This document shows positions 17,699 through 26,903 of a stretch of 64,000 nt of DNA, piece by piece. The position numbers and the translations under genes were made by a program. Numbering within the stretch: the first letter of the stretch is position 1; every line of letters starts with the position of its first letter. Origin of the DNA: an uncultured Methylobacillus sp. (lineage in GTDB: Bacteria; Pseudomonadota; Gammaproteobacteria; Burkholderiales; Methylophilaceae); NCBI GenBank assembly GCA_903824575.1, contig CAIJXJ010000087.1, positions 27,615 to 91,614 on the forward strand, in the 5' to 3' direction. The notes beneath the pieces are model-generated. The model saw only the letters and a program-made list of their open reading frames with translations, was not told the origin of the DNA and made no database searches.

Positions 17699-17937
17699 AC
17701 AGCTTCCCCCAAATATTAGTTTGGCATGTTACAACGAATCCCTAGGTTTATTTTATCCTTAACCGGATTCGCCATGTGATTATCCTTAAAAACGGCAGTT
17801 TAGCCATTACGGGGAACTCCAGAAAACAAAGCCTTACAGGGTCTTTTATGAGCTCATCGATCTGCCGGCTATAAAATTCAATCCGACTTATTGACTCTCA
17901 TACCTCCCCGTAGTTCAACTTAATTTTTTTCCAGCAT

Positions 17938-18618
17938 TTATGGGTAAATAAGCTCGCCTCTCAATAAATGAGACGCCTCAACATAATCCGGCTGCACCAT
18001 AAAAGGCAGCATGCCAAGAAATGGCGCCGAAATTCTCGATTCCAGCGCAGCGATATTTTCAATCAACGCCGGCATCTCCGGGGTAGTGCAGTTGGCCACC
18101 CAACCCGCCAGCCGCAAGCCACGTGCCAGAATTGCCTCCACCGTGATCAAGGCATGGTTGAGACAACCCAGACGCATGCCAACCACCATAACAACTGGAA
18201 AATCCAGCATCGCAGCCACCTCGCTCATGCCTTGCGTGTCGTTGACGGGAACACAGAATCCACCAACACCTTCCACCACCAGCGCGTCAGTTGCCAGCAT
18301 AGCCTGCTGAAAGCTCTGGCCTATCACAGCGAGGTCGATCAGGCGGCCCGACTGCAGCGCGGCAATATGTGGGGCCAGTCCTGGCTCAAACGCATAAGGA
18401 TTGAGCACAGATAACGGCAGTACTACATTGGCTACCGCCCGCAACATCTCCACATCCTCCGACAGCAGTTCGCCTTGCGCCCATCGACAGCCGGCGGCAA
18501 CCGGCTTCAGGCCTGCGACCGCATATCCGCGTTGGGCAAAACCATGCACCAGAGCCGCCGACACCAGCGTCTTGCCCACCCCGGTATCGGTACCCGTGAC
18601 AAAATATCCCGAGGTCAT
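17938..18618 (-). CDS. bioD: dethiobiotin synthetase
   Basis: Closes the ureido ring of biotin using CO2 and ATP. The 226-residue P-loop enzyme shows GTDTGVGKTLVSAAL (about 8-22), KPVAAG with the substrate lysine, VEGVGGFCVPV and a GMRLGCLNHALIT segment. It is the last gene of the leftward biotin operon and overlaps bioC by 4 nt. Confidence 0.96.
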   Translation of the reverse strand: MTSGYFVTGTDTGVGKTLVSAALVHGFAQRGYAVAGLKPVAAGCRWAQGELLSEDVEMLRAVANVVLPLSVLNPYAFEPGLAPHIAALQSGRLIDLAVIGQSFQQAMLATDALVVEGVGGFCVPVNDTQGMSEVAAMLDFPVVMVVGMRLGCLNHALITVEAILARGLRLAGWVANCTTPEMPALIENIAALESRISAPFLGMLPFMVQPDYVEASHLLRGELIYP

Positions 18619-19484
18619 GGACGCGGATAGATCTTGATTGGGCTGAGGCCTGCCGGCAGGTCGGCACGCTTTGCCTTCCAGGCGTGTCCGTAAATCACTT
18701 CGAACGTCGCCGGAACTTTGCCCTGCTCGCGGAAGCGCTCGTAGCGTTCAATGATTCCCTGCAGAAATCCCTTCCCATCCAATCCGCGCCGGCGACCTAG
18801 TGCTGCATTGTGCGCACCGATGGCCTTGAGATCGCGCATGACGTCCAACACCCCATCATAGGTCAGGACAAACAATTCCACATCCAGCACAGGCTCCGAG
18901 AAACCATTCCTGACCAGCGCATCACCAATATCATGCATGTCAATGAACCGGCTCACATGCACATGGTCCGGGTCGGCGCTGGTGGCTGCACGCAACTCCT
19001 TGAGCGTATCCGGGCCGAAGGTGCTGAACATGAATAGACCGTCGCTGCGCAGCACGCGTGCCATCCCCGAAAATGCGGCATCCAGATCATTGCACCACTG
19101 CAAGGCGAGGCCGGACCAGATCATGTCCATGCTGGCAGTTGCCAGCGGCAAGCGCTCAATATCGCCGCAGATGGCTGCCTGCGGCCGGCACATCAAGCGA
19201 TGCCACCACGGCGCCCTGGCCTGAGTCTGCTGCAACATGGCCATGGCCAAGTCGAGCGCCACCACCCGACTGCCGGCATAACGAGTGGCCAGTGCCCGTG
19301 TGGCATGGCCGGTGCCCGCGCCGGCATCAAGAATATCGTTTGGCGCCACCTTGATGTAATCCAGGCGCGCCAGCATGCGCATGCGTACTTCATGTTGCAA
19401 AATAGCGGCGGCATCATAGCTGCTCGCCGCCCGCTCAAACGAGGATCGAATGCGCGCCTTGTCCAGCAGGTAACTATCGGTCAT
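18615..19484 (-). CDS. bioC: malonyl-ACP O-methyltransferase
   Basis: Methylates malonyl-ACP so that the fatty acid machinery can build the pimeloyl chain of biotin. The 289-residue SAM-dependent enzyme has motif I DAGAGTGHATRALA, then VALDLAMAML, a WSGLALQWCND post-motif region and a FSTFGPDTLKELR segment typical of BioC. It overlaps bioH upstream by 11 nt and bioD downstream by 4 nt. Confidence 0.95.
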   Translation of the reverse strand: MTDSYLLDKARIRSSFERAASSYDAAAILQHEVRMRMLARLDYIKVAPNDILDAGAGTGHATRALATRYAGSRVVALDLAMAMLQQTQARAPWWHRLMCRPQAAICGDIERLPLATASMDMIWSGLALQWCNDLDAAFSGMARVLRSDGLFMFSTFGPDTLKELRAATSADPDHVHVSRFIDMHDIGDALVRNGFSEPVLDVELFVLTYDGVLDVMRDLKAIGAHNAALGRRRGLDGKGFLQGIIERYERFREQGKVPATFEVIYGHAWKAKRADLPAGLSPIKIYPRP

Positions 19485-20241
19485 TTAAAAATCCGGTCAT
19501 GGCCTCAACGAATGCGGCGGGATGCGAAAGAAAAGGCGCGTGAGACGCCCCTGGAATGACGGTCAGCCGGGCCTCTGGCAACTGCTCTGCCATCCAGCGC
19601 GCAGCCGCCACCGGCGCCAGCGTGTCGCGGTCGCCGTGAATGATGGCAAGCGGCAAAGACAATTGCCGCACCCGATCGCGCAAGTCAGTTTGTAACAAAA
19701 TACTTAGCGCCTGCTGCAATACCTGTTGATCCGGTGCCGGCCTCGCCGCGAACTGTGCACGCAGTTCACGCATCTGCTGACGCGAAGCCTCGCCGCCGAA
19801 GGCTTGCAGGCTGAGAAACCGGTCCATGCCGGAGTGGTAGTCGACGGCAACCTGCGCAGCGAACGCGCTGAAGACCTTACCGTCCATGCCATGCTGCCAG
19901 TCCTGGCTATTGACGAAACAGGGCGTACTGCCAACCAGGATCAGGCCGCTCAAGCGTTCCGGGTAATCCAGCGCCAGTTGCATCGCTAGCTGCCCACCCA
20001 GTGACCAACCGCAAACAGCCGCAGAAACAGGCAGTTGCTCCGCCAGCAGGGTCGCCAGATGCGACAGGGTATAGGGCGCGCAAGGCGCGCTTTGTCCCAT
20101 ACCGGGCAAATCGACCAGATGCAGACAAAAATGCTGCGCCAGTTTTTCACAGACCCCTTTCCACACCCCGCCATGCATACCCCAGCCATGCAACATTAGC
20201 AGATCGGGGCCTTGCCCATGCGTCTCGACGTGCAGGCTCAT
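19474..20241 (-). CDS. bioH: pimeloyl-ACP methyl ester carboxylesterase
   Basis: Removes the methyl group added by BioC and so ends pimeloyl chain growth. The 255-residue alpha/beta hydrolase begins with LLMLHGWGMHGGVW, has the nucleophile serine in CGWSLGGQL (S80), the acid in IIHGDRDTLAP and the histidine in GASHAPFLSHP. These match E. coli BioH closely in layout and length. It overlaps bioF by 4 nt (ATGA). Confidence 0.95.
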   Translation of the reverse strand: MSLHVETHGQGPDLLMLHGWGMHGGVWKGVCEKLAQHFCLHLVDLPGMGQSAPCAPYTLSHLATLLAEQLPVSAAVCGWSLGGQLAMQLALDYPERLSGLILVGSTPCFVNSQDWQHGMDGKVFSAFAAQVAVDYHSGMDRFLSLQAFGGEASRQQMRELRAQFAARPAPDQQVLQQALSILLQTDLRDRVRQLSLPLAIIHGDRDTLAPVAAARWMAEQLPEARLTVIPGASHAPFLSHPAAFVEAMTGFLNDR

Positions 20242-21416
20242 TGCGCCAGCGCCCCTTCTGCCGCGTGCAAAGTCTCAATCAGCAATTCAACATCCGCGAC
20301 ACTGTGCGCGGCGGAGAGAGAAATACGCAGCCGTGCCGTGCCTTGAGGCACTGTCGGAGGGCGGATTGCCGGCACCAGAATGCCATGCTCACGCAAGTAC
20401 TCACTAGCGTCCAATGCCTCATCATTGTGGCCGATGATCAAGGGCTGAATCGGCGTAGTCGAGGCATCCAGACGCCAGCGTCGCAGTGCCAGCCCCCCGC
20501 GCAAGGTATCGATCAGGCGTTGCAGGTGCGCACGCCGGGCGACCCCTTGCTCGATGAGAGGAAGGGCCGCCAGCAGAGCGGCAGCCAGCGCGGGTGGCGT
20601 AGCGGTGGTATAGACATAGGTGCGTGCCGTCTGCATCAGGTATGCAATCAATTCCGGCTCGCCCGCAACGAAGGCACCGGACACGCCAGCGGCCTTGCCC
20701 AGCGTCGCCATGTAGATGATTCGCGGCGAACAGAGGTCAAAATGCTCCAGCACGCCCCTGCCATGTTGACCCAGAACACCAAAACCATGCGCATCGTCGA
20801 TCAGCAACCAGGCGTCATATCGTTCGCACAGCTCCAGCAGTTGCGGCAGCGACGCAATATCGCCGTCCATGCTGAACACGGAGTCCACCATCACCAAACG
20901 GCGTTTTGCCGGACTGTTTGCCAACAAACCTTCAAGCGCCACCACATCGTTATGCGCATAACGGTGCAGGCTGGCACGCGACAGCACGGCGGCATCATTG
21001 AGCGAAGCATGATTCAGGCGATCCGCGAACACGGCATCATGACGACCGACCAGGGCCGTCACGACGCCGAGATTGGCCATGTAGCCGGTCGAGAACAATA
21101 GCGCCCCCGGGCGTCCGACAAAGCTTGCCAACGCCATTTCCAGTTCATGATGCAGCCGGTGATGGCCGGTAATCAGGTGTGATGCAGCGGCACCAACGCC
21201 GGCCTCGCCTGCGCCCCGCTGCATGGCCATGACCAGCTCAGGATGGCTGGCCAGACCAAGATAATCATTGCTGCAGAATGACAATACCGCCGCGCCATCG
21301 ACCTCAAGCCGCGACTGCTGCATGCCATCCACCAGCCTGCGGCGACGCAGCCGGCCATCAGCCTCGCGCTGTTCAAGCTCGGCCTGAAGATTGGAAAATG
21401 GAGAATTGGCATTCAT
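20238..21416 (-). CDS. bioF: 8-amino-7-oxononanoate synthase
   Basis: PLP enzyme that condenses pimeloyl thioester with L-alanine. The 392-residue protein has FCSNDYLGLASHP, GAAASHLITGHHRLHHELE, VDSVFSMDGDIA, DDAHGFGVLG and the PLP lysine in ATLGKAAGVSGAFV (K241). The ATG at 21414-21416 begins MNANSPFSN, a normal start. It lies 85 nt after bioB with a dispersed-type repeat in between. Confidence 0.96.
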   Translation of the reverse strand: MNANSPFSNLQAELEQREADGRLRRRRLVDGMQQSRLEVDGAAVLSFCSNDYLGLASHPELVMAMQRGAGEAGVGAAASHLITGHHRLHHELEMALASFVGRPGALLFSTGYMANLGVVTALVGRHDAVFADRLNHASLNDAAVLSRASLHRYAHNDVVALEGLLANSPAKRRLVMVDSVFSMDGDIASLPQLLELCERYDAWLLIDDAHGFGVLGQHGRGVLEHFDLCSPRIIYMATLGKAAGVSGAFVAGEPELIAYLMQTARTYVYTTATPPALAAALLAALPLIEQGVARRAHLQRLIDTLRGGLALRRWRLDASTTPIQPLIIGHNDEALDASEYLREHGILVPAIRPPTVPQGTARLRISLSAAHSVADVELLIETLHAAEGALAQ

Positions 21417-21429
21417 GAGTGACAGGGCC

Positions 21430-21460
21430 CCCTCTCCCTTGACGGGAGAAGGTTGGGGTT
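21430..21460. repeat. small dispersed-type inverted repeat in the bioB-bioF spacer
   Basis: CCCTCTCCC, a TTGAC spacer, GGGAGAAGG and then TTGGGG. Words of this type form common intergenic repeats in proteobacteria. In the mRNA it could form a hairpin that stabilises the upstream bioB message or reduces read-through into bioF. Confidence 0.5.
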
Positions 21461-21501
21461 AAGGGTGCAAAGAAAATCAGCCCGCCCCGTGGCAGCCGTT
21501 C

Positions 21502-22488
21502 TTAATTCATGCCTTTGATGCCAAGCTTGGCGAACAGTGCCCGATCCCGCTCGACATCGGGATTGCCGGTGGTCAGCAACTTTTCTCCATAGAAGATGGA
21601 ATTTGCGCCTGCTATGAAGCACAGCGCCTGCATTTCATCCGACATGCCTGTCCGTCCGGCGGACAGGCGCACGCTGCTATGCGGCATGGTGATGCGCGCT
21701 GCCGCGATGGTACGCACGAACTCGAACGCATCGAGCGCTTCAGTGCCCGCAAGCGGCGTGCCTTCCACCTGCGTTAACAGGTTGATCGGCACGCTCTCGG
21801 GAGGCTGCTCCATGTTGGCCAGTTGAGCCAGCAGGCCCGCACGCTGGCTGCGAGATTCCCCCATGCCGACGATGCCGCCGCAGCAAACATTGATGCCGAC
21901 ATCACGTACGCGATCCAGCGTTTCCAGCCTATCCTGATAGGTGCGGGTGGAGATCACCTCGCCGTAGAATTCAGGCGCGGTATCGAGGTTATGATTGTAA
22001 TAATCGAGGCCGGCCTGCTTCAACTGCTCGGCCTGACCCTCTTTAAGCATGCCCAACGTGGCACAGGTTTCCAGCCCCAACGCCTTTACCTGTTGTATCA
22101 TCTTCAGCACCGGTTCCAGGTCGCGCTGCTTGGGTCCGCGCCAGGCGGCGCCCATGCAGAAACGCGAAGCACCACTGTCACGGGCGGCGCGGGCAGCAGA
22201 AACCACTTCATCCAAGGCCATCAATTCTTCATTTTCAACCCCGGTTTGATAGCGCGCCGATTGCGGGCAATAACCACAATCTTCCGAACAGCCACCGGTC
22301 TTGATCGACAATAGCGTGCTGACCTGCACCGCATTGGGATCAAAGTGCGCCCGATGCACCGTCTGGGCACGATAAATCAGGTCAGAAAACGGCAACTCGA
22401 ACAGGGTGACGATCGCATCCACCGACCAGCGCTCGATTCCCGTCCTGACGCCGGACGGCTTGATGAAGTCAATAGTTTGTTCAAGCAT
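21502..22488 (-). CDS. bioB: biotin synthase
   Basis: Radical SAM enzyme that inserts sulfur into dethiobiotin. The 328-residue protein carries the radical SAM cluster ligands in [12 protein letters not shown] (C67, C71, C74), then [10 protein letters not shown], the YNHNLDT segment with a conserved asparagine, [10 protein letters not shown] and [11 protein letters not shown] with the arginine that binds the second iron-sulfur cluster. It is the first bio gene in the leftward operon and overlaps the upstream membrane-protein gene by 8 nt. Confidence 0.97.
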   Translation of the reverse strand: MLEQTIDFIKPSGVRTGIERWSVDAIVTLFELPFSDLIYRAQTVHRAHFDPNAVQVSTLLSIKTGGCSEDCGYCPQSARYQTGVENEELMALDEVVSAARAARDSGASRFCMGAAWRGPKQRDLEPVLKMIQQVKALGLETCATLGMLKEGQAEQLKQAGLDYYNHNLDTAPEFYGEVISTRTYQDRLETLDRVRDVGINVCCGGIVGMGESRSQRAGLLAQLANMEQPPESVPINLLTQVEGTPLAGTEALDAFEFVRTIAAARITMPHSSVRLSAGRTGMSDEMQALCFIAGANSIFYGEKLLTTGNPDVERDRALFAKLGIKGMN

Positions 22489-22909
22489 GCTCTTCCACCT
22501 CCACTGTCATGTCCTGCCAATTGTCACGATTCGCGCGCAGGATATCCCGAACACCCAGAGGAATAATGACCAGCATGCTCAGCACCCATACCAAGGGCCA
22601 GAACATGGGAAGATGCAGCGGTCCAAAGTTCAGCACCCCCGGCACCCACTTTGACATCTGGGGACTGAAGTTGAGCAACACCACCAGTGAGCCCACCACA
22701 CCATAGAATCGATAGCCGCCGGGATAGATGTATTCCCGCACCCGCTGATTGGGGTGATGGGCAGCAGAGGCATGGACAAAGATTGAAGCCGCGATCCAGA
22801 GCAAAACCGGGATGATGAGCGGCATGAGCGCGACCGCCACGCATGCGCAAATATTGAACAACCTGGCCGCGTTCTTCTGTTCAGCGGCCGTGATGGCTTT
22901 CACTGGCAT
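22481..22909 (-). CDS. unknown membrane protein at the head of the biotin operon
   Basis: A protein of 142 residues that I do not recognise. It has an N-terminal charged stretch, a long hydrophobic region with [18 protein letters not shown] (about 20-45), a second near [12 protein letters not shown] and a third near [18 protein letters not shown], so about three membrane helices with a negatively charged tail. An ATG at 22942 would give 153 residues, but it falls in a TATAAT-containing stretch that looks like the promoter, so 22909 is preferred. Its last 8 nt overlap bioB, so it is probably co-expressed with biotin synthesis. A role in biotin or precursor transport is possible but unsupported. 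Confidence 0.72.
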   Translation of the reverse strand: MPVKAITAAEQKNAARLFNICACVAVALMPLIIPVLLWIAASIFVHASAAHHPNQRVREYIYPGGYRFYGVVGSLVVLLNFSPQMSKWVPGVLNFGPLHLPMFWPLVWVLSMLVIIPLGVRDILRANRDNWQDMTVEVEEHA

Positions 22910-22970
22910 AATGTGCCCGTCGTTAGATTTAAAGACCCGCATTATATTCTGTCAACGCCAAGGGCCGCAA

Positions 22971-23663
22971 TTGATTGACATTAGTTCATTTTTTAAGCAC
23001 ACCCTGCTGCCGCAAAATTGCCTGCTGTGTGGTGACATGGCGCACGACCAAGCGCTATGCCACCATTGCCTCGACCACCTGCCTTGGCACGACACCCTTG
23101 CCTGCCCGGTCTGTGCGTTACCCAATCCTGCTGGCGAACTGTGCGGCTCCTGCCTCACGCATCCCCCGGCATTCGATGCCACCGTGGCGTTGCTGGACTT
23201 CGAGTTTCCCGTCAACGCCCTGTTGCGCCGCTACAAATACGCTGGGTTTCTGCCAGTCGCCGAACTCATGGGACGCTTGCTGGCCGATAAACTCATCGAT
23301 CGGCCAAGACCAGACCTTGTCATCCCGATGCCGCTGCACCCGACACGCCTCAGGGAACGTGGCTTCAATCAGGCGGTGGAAATCGCTCGCGTTGTCTGTA
23401 CGCAAATGGGATTGTCATTGGCATTACAGGCCTCTACTCGCGCCCGGCCAACCCCGCCGCAAGCGGGACTGGTATTGACTGAGCGCAAGAAAAACCTGCG
23501 GGGCGCTTTCACCTGCCAAATGGACCTTTCCGGGCAACGGGTCGCTTTGATGGATGATGTCATGACCACCGGCACCAGTCTGGATGAACTGGCACGCTGC
23601 GTCAAAAAAGCCGGGGCCGCGCAGGTAGAATGCTGGGTCGCGGCGAGAACTTTGCGCGATTAA
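22971..23663 (+). CDS. comF: ComF-family phosphoribosyltransferase-like protein
   Basis: A 230-residue protein with an N-terminal zinc-finger region of paired cysteines (NCLLCGD, CHHC, CPVCALP, CGSC) and a C-terminal type I PRTase domain with VALMDDVMTTGTSLDE. ComF proteins are linked to DNA uptake in competent bacteria, although many act otherwise. I chose the TTG at 22971 with AAGG 8 nt upstream: it gives the normal length, whereas a longer frame from 22812 extends through the oppositely transcribed membrane-protein gene. It is divergent from the biotin operon and followed by trmL after 15 nt. Confidence 0.86.
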   Translation: MIDISSFFKHTLLPQNCLLCGDMAHDQALCHHCLDHLPWHDTLACPVCALPNPAGELCGSCLTHPPAFDATVALLDFEFPVNALLRRYKYAGFLPVAELMGRLLADKLIDRPRPDLVIPMPLHPTRLRERGFNQAVEIARVVCTQMGLSLALQASTRARPTPPQAGLVLTERKKNLRGAFTCQMDLSGQRVALMDDVMTTGTSLDELARCVKKAGAAQVECWVAARTLRD

Positions 23664-23678
23664 GCCAAGGTAACCATC

Positions 23679-24143
23679 ATGTTCGACATCGTGCTCTATG
23701 AGCCAGAAATTCCGCCCAATACCGGCAACATCATTCGGCTCGCTGCCAATACCGGCGCGCAGCTGCATCTGGTCAAGCCGCTGGGATTTACCCTGGAAGA
23801 CAAGCAACTCAAACGTGCAGGCCTCGATTATCACGAATATGCTTCGCTACAGGTGCATGAGGACTGGGTAAGTTGTCTGAAATTGCTACCGGGACGCAGG
23901 CTGTTCGCCGTGACCACCAAGGGACATGAGCGCTATGACAAGGTGGCTTATGAAGCGGGAGATGTGTTCGTGTTCGGTCCGGAGTCGCGCGGACTGCCGG
24001 CGAATATACTGGAATCTTTTGCCCCCGAGCGGCGCGTGCGACTACCCATGCTGCCGCACAACCGCAGCCTGAATCTCTCCAACGCGGTAGCGGTAATGGT
24101 ATTTGAAGCGTGGAGACAACAAAACTTCAGGACGGAGGGCTAA
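23679..24143 (+). CDS. trmL: tRNA (cytidine/uridine-34 2'-O)-methyltransferase
   Basis: A small SPOUT methyltransferase that modifies the wobble base of tRNA-Leu. The 154-residue protein has EPEIPPNTGNIIRLAANTG near the start and FGPESRGLPANIL plus LPMLPHNRSLNLSNAVAVMVFEAW at the end, the trefoil-knot SAM site of TrmL/CspR. It follows comF by 15 nt and ends at a strong hairpin. Confidence 0.95.
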   Translation: MFDIVLYEPEIPPNTGNIIRLAANTGAQLHLVKPLGFTLEDKQLKRAGLDYHEYASLQVHEDWVSCLKLLPGRRLFAVTTKGHERYDKVAYEAGDVFVFGPESRGLPANILESFAPERRVRLPMLPHNRSLNLSNAVAVMVFEAWRQQNFRTEG

Positions 24144-24147
24144 AGAC

Positions 24148-24212
24148 AAAGGACTGAGGACTGAGGACTAAGTAGAATCACCTCCGCGCCATCTCAGTCC
24201 TCAGTCCTTTTT
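24148..24212. terminator. 18-bp hairpin terminator between trmL and gpsA
   Basis: The arms 24148-24165 and 24193-24210 are perfectly complementary over 18 bp with a 27-nt loop, followed by TTTTT on the plus strand and preceded by an A-rich tract. The left arm contains tandem GGACTGA units. It separates the convergent trmL and gpsA genes and probably works in both directions. Confidence 0.75.
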
Positions 24213-25198
24213 CAATGCTCCGCCTTCTGCTCGCGACCCAGCAGATTCTCGACCGCCTCGCCCGGCGGCAGGCCCTCGGACAGTACCCGGTTCACTTCAT
24301 GAGTAATTGGCATGTCCACACCAAGCTGATGGGCGCGATTATGGACTTCGCGCGTCGTATGTACGCCTTCAGCCACGTGACCGAGAGAGGAAATGATCTG
24401 TTCCAGCGTTTCGCCGCGTGCCAGACGCAGGCCCACGGTGCGATTGCGTGAAGAGTCGCCGGTACAGGTTAATATCAGGTCGCCAGCGCCAGCCAGGCCC
24501 ATGAAGGTCTGTCCGCGACCGCCGACTGCCAGGCCAAAGCGCGTGATTTCTGCCAAGCCCCTTGTAATCAGCGCGGCACGAGCGTTGGCACCGAACGCCA
24601 TACCGTCGCAGATGCCGGCGGCAATAGCCATCACATTCTTGAGCGCCCCGCCAACCGCCACGCCGATGACATCCTGGCTGGAATAGACCCGTACATTGCC
24701 GGCATGCATCGCACTAGCGGCATCCTGAGCAAATTTGGCATCGGTGGAGGCCAGCGTCATCGCAGTAGGTAAGCCCTTTGCCAGGTCGCTGGCGAAGCTG
24801 GGGCCGGATAGTATCCCCCAACTATGGCCAAACGGCAGTTCTTCTTCGGCCAGTTCGTGCAGCAACAGCGCTGTGTCCCGCTCCAGCCCCTTGTTTGCCC
24901 AAACAACCGGCGCCTTGCAGCGTGTCGCCTTGATTTCCTGCATCATGCCGCGCACGCCGGAGGTCGGCACCACGGACAGAATCAAGTCCGCCCCATGTAA
25001 GGCCTGGTGCAGATCGGACTCCAGTTGCAGAGTCTCGGGGAATGGATAGTCGCCCAGATAATGCCGATTGGAGCGATCCACCTGCATCACTTCGACCTGC
25101 TCGGGATTGCGCGCCCATAACACGACCGGATGACGACGCGCCAGATGAATGGCCAGCGCGGTACCCCAGGCCCCCGCGCCAAGGACGGTTATTTTCAT
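24212..25198 (-). CDS. gpsA: glycerol-3-phosphate dehydrogenase (NAD(P)+)
   Basis: Makes sn-glycerol 3-phosphate for phospholipids from dihydroxyacetone phosphate. The 328-residue enzyme has the Rossmann motif VLGAGAWGTALAIHLA, WANKGLE, LSGPSFASDLAKGLPTA, the active-site lysine in GGALKNVMAIAAGICDG, and GDLILTCTGDSSRNRTVG. The start at 25196-25198 overlaps the SH3-gene stop as ATGA; an ATG three codons earlier is less likely. Confidence 0.96.
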   Translation of the reverse strand: MKITVLGAGAWGTALAIHLARRHPVVLWARNPEQVEVMQVDRSNRHYLGDYPFPETLQLESDLHQALHGADLILSVVPTSGVRGMMQEIKATRCKAPVVWANKGLERDTALLLHELAEEELPFGHSWGILSGPSFASDLAKGLPTAMTLASTDAKFAQDAASAMHAGNVRVYSSQDVIGVAVGGALKNVMAIAAGICDGMAFGANARAALITRGLAEITRFGLAVGGRGQTFMGLAGAGDLILTCTGDSSRNRTVGLRLARGETLEQIISSLGHVAEGVHTTREVHNRAHQLGVDMPITHEVNRVLSEGLPPGEAVENLLGREQKAEH

Positions 25199-25641
25199 AA
25201 TCCCCACACCTTGGAAAATTGGACATATCCGGAGAGGCCGTCACGATGTCGCACCTGTGCCCAGCCATTGGTGCCTGGCTCAAGCAATTGCAGCGCCACA
25301 TCTTTTTCGGCACGGAACAGTAGACGCGATGTCTCTGCTGCAGCTTCCCGCACCTCGGCCTGCGGCACCGTCACCACCACATAGCGCTTGGGTGACAGCT
25401 GTTTGGCATCGATCCAGGCCAATTCACCATGGCTATCGCGCACCTTGACCCAATCACCAAGAACGACGATGACTTCGACCGGGTAGGCTTGACCCACGAT
25501 ATACAACTTCTTGGCCTGAGCCGACGGCGCGTCGAAAAGTACCGCACGAGGCACGGCAACGGAACGATAATCCTGTGCCAGGGCCGCGGCCGACAACAGG
25601 AGTGCCGGCAATACCCATAACAGCTTAATGCGTGAGCGCAC
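25195..25641 (-). CDS. secreted SH3-like domain protein
   Basis: A 148-residue protein with a signal peptide (about 1-22, ending ALA) followed by two bacterial SH3-like modules: [16 protein letters not shown]...[21 protein letters not shown] and [17 protein letters not shown]...[20 protein letters not shown]. Such domains usually bind peptidoglycan. The start codon is GTG and overlaps secB by 17 nt; the stop overlaps gpsA by 4 nt. Function beyond envelope binding is unknown. Confidence 0.82.
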   Translation of the reverse strand: MRSRIKLLWVLPALLLSAAALAQDYRSVAVPRAVLFDAPSAQAKKLYIVGQAYPVEVIVVLGDWVKVRDSHGELAWIDAKQLSPKRYVVVTVPQAEVREAAAETSRLLFRAEKDVALQLLEPGTNGWAQVRHRDGLSGYVQFSKVWGL

Positions 25642-26110
25642 CGGCCTGCTCTGCCTGATGCTGTTTTTGTTGCAGGAACAGTGCCTCGAAGTTGATCGGG
25701 CTAAGCAACACGGGCGGAAAGCCAGCGCGCGTCACCAGATCAGAAACCGCTTCACGTGCGTAAGGGAACAGGATGTTGGGGCAAGTCACGCCAAGGATGC
25801 CTTCGATATTCTCGGCCGGCACATTGCGCAACTGGAAAATTCCGGCTTGTGCCACTTCCACCAGGAACACGGTCTTATCTTCGATCTTGGAAGTCACGGT
25901 GACGGTAATGGCCACTTCATAGACACCCTCATCGATGGTGTTCACGGCATTTTGCAATTCGATCGACACCTGCGGTGCTTCGCGCTGCAGAAAAATCTGG
26001 GGCGCATTAGGAATCTCGAGGGAGAGATCCTTGACGTAAATTTTTTCAATGCCGAATACGGCTTCCTGTGCTTGTTGCTGTTCTGTTGCAGCCAACTGTT
26101 CTTCTGCCAT
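25625..26110 (-). CDS. secB: protein-export chaperone SecB
   Basis: Tetrameric cytosolic chaperone that holds preproteins unfolded for SecA. The 161-residue protein has [17 protein letters not shown] and the [20 protein letters not shown] beta strands ([13 protein letters not shown]), then [36 protein letters not shown], the signature C-terminal half. An acidic, glutamine-rich N-terminus precedes the core. It is part of the rhodanese-grxC-secB-gpsA cluster shared by beta- and gammaproteobacteria. Confidence 0.97.
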   Translation of the reverse strand: MAEEQLAATEQQQAQEAVFGIEKIYVKDLSLEIPNAPQIFLQREAPQVSIELQNAVNTIDEGVYEVAITVTVTSKIEDKTVFLVEVAQAGIFQLRNVPAENIEGILGVTCPNILFPYAREAVSDLVTRAGFPPVLLSPINFEALFLQQKQHQAEQAGALTH

Positions 26111-26174
26111 GATGGACCTTAATTAAATTGAGTGGTTGAGAGAAAGGCACTATTTTACCTGCAATTACGGTCAG

Positions 26175-26432
26175 TCAGCCAGCGAGCAGTTGGTCCAGCT
26201 CCCCGGCCCGATCCAGCGCGCGCAGATCATCAAAACCGCCGACATGGCGCTCGCCGATCCAGATTTGCGGCACGGTACGGCGACCACTTCGCTCCATCAT
26301 CTCGCCGCGTCGCGCGAGGTCGAGGTCAACGCGCACCTTCTCTATCGCAGCGACTCCCTTGCTGACCAACAGGCGTTCGGCGTTGATGCAATAGGGGCAA
26401 GTTGCCGTGGTGTACATCAAGACCAGCGCCAT
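26175..26432 (-). CDS. grxC: glutaredoxin 3-type protein
   Basis: A thiol-disulfide oxidoreductase of 85 residues. The redox motif CPYC is at residues 12-15 and the glutathione-binding RTVPQIWIGERHVGG and GFDDLRAL segments follow. The ATG at 26430-26432 has AGGAGG 5 nt upstream and shares one base with the rhodanese stop. The usual partner set (rhodanese upstream, secB downstream) supports GrxC. Confidence 0.94.
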   Translation of the reverse strand: MALVLMYTTATCPYCINAERLLVSKGVAAIEKVRVDLDLARRGEMMERSGRRTVPQIWIGERHVGGFDDLRALDRAGELDQLLAG

Positions 26433-26848
26433 CAAACCTCCTTGATCAGCGGCAGTTTGGCCTGCACCCATGCATTGATGCCACCTTCAATCTTGTGCAG
26501 CTTGCTGAATCCGCCTTTTTTCAGCACGCTGCAAGCACTGGCAGATCGCGCTCCGGTCTGGCAATTGATCAGCAAAGGCTTGTCCTTATATCTGGCCAGT
26601 TCAGCCAGTCGCGCGTCCAGCTCATCAAGGGGAATGTTGCGCGAGTCGGTCACATGGCCCTGGGCAAACTCGGCCACAGTTCTGACATCAATCACCACCG
26701 CGTTTTCACGATTGATCAGCAGCACCGCGTCACTAGGCGACACATCCGGCACACCTGATGTGCCACGCAACAATATCGGCCACAATAATGCGCCACCGGA
26801 AACCAGAGCAAGAGCAATCAACATCAGATTCTGCGTAATAAAATTCAT
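26432..26848 (-). CDS. membrane-anchored rhodanese-domain protein
   Basis: A 138-residue sulfurtransferase-like protein. One N-terminal hydrophobic helix (about 5-27) anchors a single rhodanese domain with AVVIDVRTVAEFAQGHV and the active-site loop NCQTGARSA, where the cysteine would carry a persulfide. It corresponds to YibN beside grxC and secB in E. coli. An AAGGAAG ribosome binding site precedes the ATG. The ArsR-type gene lies 55 nt upstream on the same strand and may control it. Confidence 0.9.
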   Translation of the reverse strand: MNFITQNLMLIALALVSGGALLWPILLRGTSGVPDVSPSDAVLLINRENAVVIDVRTVAEFAQGHVTDSRNIPLDELDARLAELARYKDKPLLINCQTGARSASACSVLKKGGFSKLHKIEGGINAWVQAKLPLIKEV

Positions 26849-26903
26849 TTGCTTCCTTTAAATTCAAGAAATGACGCGTCATAACAACGACTTGTCATTC
26901 AGG

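Noticed and set aside
20001..21101. 366-codon plus-strand ORF opposite bioH and bioF
   Set aside because: Antisense to two intact biotin genes; low-complexity His/Gln/Arg-rich product.
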